Shown in pieces: positions 61,985 through 64,000 of a stretch of 64,000 bases of DNA. The translations under genes were made by a program, and so were the position numbers. The stretch is taken from NCBI RefSeq assembly GCF_023657595.1, contig NZ_CP098323.1:4798001-4862000 (forward strand), read 5' to 3'. The notes below the pieces were generated by a model. It saw only the letters and a list, made by a program, of their open reading frames with translations, did no database searches and was not told the DNA's origin. This DNA is from Cytobacillus firmus (lineage in GTDB: Bacteria > Bacillota > Bacilli > Bacillales > Cytobacillaceae). Numbering within the stretch: position 1 is the first letter of the stretch; every line of letters begins with the position of its first letter.

Positions 61985-62461
61985 TTATTTGATTAAATCC
62001 GCCAGTTCAGCCCCAATGGCCTTCTGCAGGTCATCCACTTTGAGCTCTATCTGCATGCCGATTTTGCCGCCGCTGACTATGATCAGCTCAAGCTCTTGTG
62101 CCTTTGCGTCGATGAAAGAGGGATATTGCTTTTTCATTCCGACCGGGGAGCAGCCACCGCGTATGTAGCCGGTGAGCTTCTGGATATCTTTGACCGGGAT
62201 CATTTCCACTTTTTTTTCGCCGGCAGCTTTCGCGGCTTTTTTCAGGTCGAGCTCTTCTGTCACAGGAATGATGAACACGAAGACCTGCTTTGTGACGCCC
62301 TGGGCGACTAATGTTTTATAGACAGCTTTAGGGTCTTTGCCGATTTTTTCTGCAACCGAAACACCATCAATCTTCCCGTCCTGGCTGTCATATGTAATCA
62401 ATTCATAAACTACCTTTTGAGCATCGAGCATACGCATCGCATTTGTTTTACCCTTTGCCAT
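61985..62461 (-). CDS. ybaK: Cys-tRNA(Pro)/Cys-tRNA(Cys) deacylase YbaK
   Basis: 158-aa trans-editing protein that hydrolyses mischarged Cys-tRNA. DPKAVYKTLVAQG (with the catalytic-type Lys in VYKTL), KKVEMIPVKDIQKLTGYIRGGCSPVGMKKQYP and VSGGKIGMQIEL are the YbaK/EbsC signature. Start after GGAGGCGC. Confidence 0.93.
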   Translation of the reverse strand: MAKGKTNAMRMLDAQKVVYELITYDSQDGKIDGVSVAEKIGKDPKAVYKTLVAQGVTKQVFVFIIPVTEELDLKKAAKAAGEKKVEMIPVKDIQKLTGYIRGGCSPVGMKKQYPSFIDAKAQELELIIVSGGKIGMQIELKVDDLQKAIGAELADLIK

Positions 62462-62573
62462 TGCCTGCGCCTCCAGTGGTTATTTTCCTCATTTTAGCAT
62501 TTTTGGCCAGTTTCAAAAAGGCAGAGGCAAAAGAATAGCAGGATTCCCCAAAAGAGAATCCTGCTAATAGAAA

Positions 62574-64000
62574 TTATTTCAATCGGTACACACGGGCTTC
62601 ATATGGCTTAAGCGTAAATGAATCCATATCACCATGTTTTTCAACCGGATAGTTATTCAATAAAAGCTGTTCATAGGAAAGCTTATCATCTGCTTCAAAA
62701 GAGGCTTCCTCTGTTGAAAGGTTTGTAATCACAACTACCTTGTCATCATCAGATGTACGGGTATAGGCATAGATTTGCTGGTCGTCTTCAAGAAGCAAAT
62801 CATATTGGCCATAAGTGAAGACTTCATTTTCTTTTTTCAGCCGAATCATCTTTTTATAGAAAGAAAGGATAGAGTCCCCGTCCTGCGATTGGATCTCCAC
62901 ATTGATCTCCTTATAGTTCGGATTCACCTTCATCCAAGGCTGGGCTTTAGTGAATCCTGCGTTTTCTTTAGAGGACCACTGCATTGGCGTACGGCTGTTA
63001 TCACGGGAAGAAGCCCAGATGATGTCCATAATATCCTGATGGGACATGCCTTCCTCTTTCTTCAGGCGGTACAGGTTCTTCACTGCTACGTCATCATAGT
63101 CGTCAATGGAAGGGAATTGGACATTAGTCATGCCGATTTCCTGTCCCTGATAAATAAACGGCGTTCCCTGCATCAGGAAGTACATGGCACCCATAGCTGT
63201 TGCGCTTTGCTGCCAGTATTCCTTATCATTTCCCCATGTGGAAACGACACGCGGCTTATCGTGGTTCTCGATGAATAACGCGTTCCACCCATCCGCTTCC
63301 AGGCCTTTCTGCCAGCGGGTCAGAACTTTTTTCAGCTCGACAATATCAACCTCAGGGTTTGTTTCCGCGTCCCAAAGACCAAGGTGCTCAAATTGGAAAA
63401 TCATATCCATCTTACCCTGCTCTTCCCCGACCCAAAGATCAGCTTCATCCACTGTAACACCGTTTGCCTCGCCGACTGTCATCACATCATAGTTCGCATA
63501 GGTGCGGTCTTTAAATTCTTTTAAGTACTCGTGAATGCCTTCCTGGTTCATATGCATATCGAAGGAAGATACATACTTTTTCTTCTTTGGGTTCGGCATA
63601 TCAGGCAAGCCTGCACGCTTTTTGATATGGCTGATGGCATCAATCCGGAAGCCGTCGATTCCTTTATCCAGCCACCAGTTCACCGTAGCATATAAAGCTT
63701 CGCGGACCTCTTTATTTTCCCAGTTCAAATCAGGCTGCTTGGTGGAAAAAACATGAAGATAATACTGCTCTGTCTTCTCATCGTATTCCCATGCCGATCC
63801 GCCGAAAATACTTTCCCAGTTATTTGGCTCCTTGCCATTCTTTCCGTCTCTCCAAATATACCAGTCTCTTTTCGGGTTCTCTTTGGACTCACGGGACTCA
63901 ATAAACCAAGGATGCTCATCACTTGTATGGTTCAGCACAAGATCCAGAATCAGCTTCATATCGCGCTTATGGACCTCATCCATCAGCTGATTGAAATCCT
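62574..64000 (-). CDS. GH13 alpha-glucosidase / oligo-1,6-glucosidase (5' end cut by window edge)
   Basis: C-terminal ~475 residues of a GH13_31 intracellular glucosidase; the N-terminal ~90 lie beyond base 64000. Conserved regions: DLVLNHTSDEHPWF, GFRIDAISHIKKRAG (nucleophile Asp), TVGEANG (acid Glu) and FIENHDKPR (second Asp), then the beta-sandwich domain. The residue after the nucleophile is Ala, whereas strict oligo-1,6-glucosidases carry Val there, so alpha-1,4 bonds may be preferred. A hairpin (TAGCAGGATTC / GAATCCTGCTA, 62536-62566) follows the stop. Confidence 0.93.
   Translation of the reverse strand, partial: DFNQLMDEVHKRDMKLILDLVLNHTSDEHPWFIESRESKENPKRDWYIWRDGKNGKEPNNWESIFGGSAWEYDEKTEQYYLHVFSTKQPDLNWENKEVREALYATVNWWLDKGIDGFRIDAISHIKKRAGLPDMPNPKKKKYVSSFDMHMNQEGIHEYLKEFKDRTYANYDVMTVGEANGVTVDEADLWVGEEQGKMDMIFQFEHLGLWDAETNPEVDIVELKKVLTRWQKGLEADGWNALFIENHDKPRVVSTWGNDKEYWQQSATAMGAMYFLMQGTPFIYQGQEIGMTNVQFPSIDDYDDVAVKNLYRLKKEEGMSHQDIMDIIWASSRDNSRTPMQWSSKENAGFTKAQPWMKVNPNYKEINVEIQSQDGDSILSFYKKMIRLKKENEVFTYGQYDLLLEDDQQIYAYTRTSDDDKVVVITNLSTEEASFEADDKLSYEQLLLNNYPVEKHGDMDSFTLKPYEARVYRLK

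Overview
The window looks like chromosome of a spore-forming, low-to-moderate GC Bacillaceae species. Evidence is the purine-rich Shine-Dalgarno sites, frequent TTG/GTG starts, sporulation genes (rsfA, gerQ), bacillithiol synthesis (bshB2), and gene order. From fadF to pdxK the order follows, in inverted orientation, the Bacillus subtilis ywj-ywi-ywh-ywg-ywf-ywd region as I remember it. A Cytobacillus/Mesobacillus-like genus is my guess, not something the sequence proves. No rRNA, tRNA, CRISPR array, prophage or transposase gene was found.

Layout: 1-11.1 kb (minus strand) is an acyl-CoA degradation cluster: fadF, thiolase, 3-hydroxybutyryl-CoA dehydrogenase, two acyl-CoA dehydrogenases, a TetR regulator and icmF (cut by the left edge). 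IcmF would isomerise isobutyryl-CoA to butyryl-CoA, which the other enzymes oxidise to acetyl-CoA; enoyl-CoA hydratase and ETF are absent. A FadR-like operator lies inside the fadF promoter and a CcpA cre-like site lies before the thiolase. 11.3-15.7 kb: clsB, uvsE, cysteine dioxygenase, an EamA exporter and a 59-aa XapX gene. 15.8-34.2 kb: argS, polyamine genes speE-speB, pbpG, ywhD/C/B, ywgA, ywfO, rsfA, lipL, pta, hemQ, gerQ, ywdK/I and ung. 34.4-44.5 kb: a sigB-type stress gene, part of a molybdopterin set, a TsdA-like cytochrome, an orphan response regulator, an amidase, pdxK and yojF-bshB2. 44.5-64 kb: a Crp/Fnr regulator, a TetR-controlled ABC exporter with twin operators, a PQQ-type dehydrogenase lipoprotein, HAD phosphatase, AlkD, BCCT and AtoE transporters, a three-gene ABC-2 exporter, YjiH, a Gly/Pro-rich protein paired with a twin P-loop ATPase, YbaK, and a GH13 alpha-glucosidase cut by the right edge.

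The most unusual content is intergenic. Five arrays of short words unrelated in sequence share one architecture: spacing of about 21 bp (often alternating as 42-bp pairs) or, in the largest, 16 word positions 52 bp apart. All are near multiples of the DNA helical repeat. In addition three families of dispersed palindromic repeats occur. One has five copies, four of them starting at or within a few bases of a stop codon, and one copy is interrupted by another copy, which is direct evidence of past mobility.
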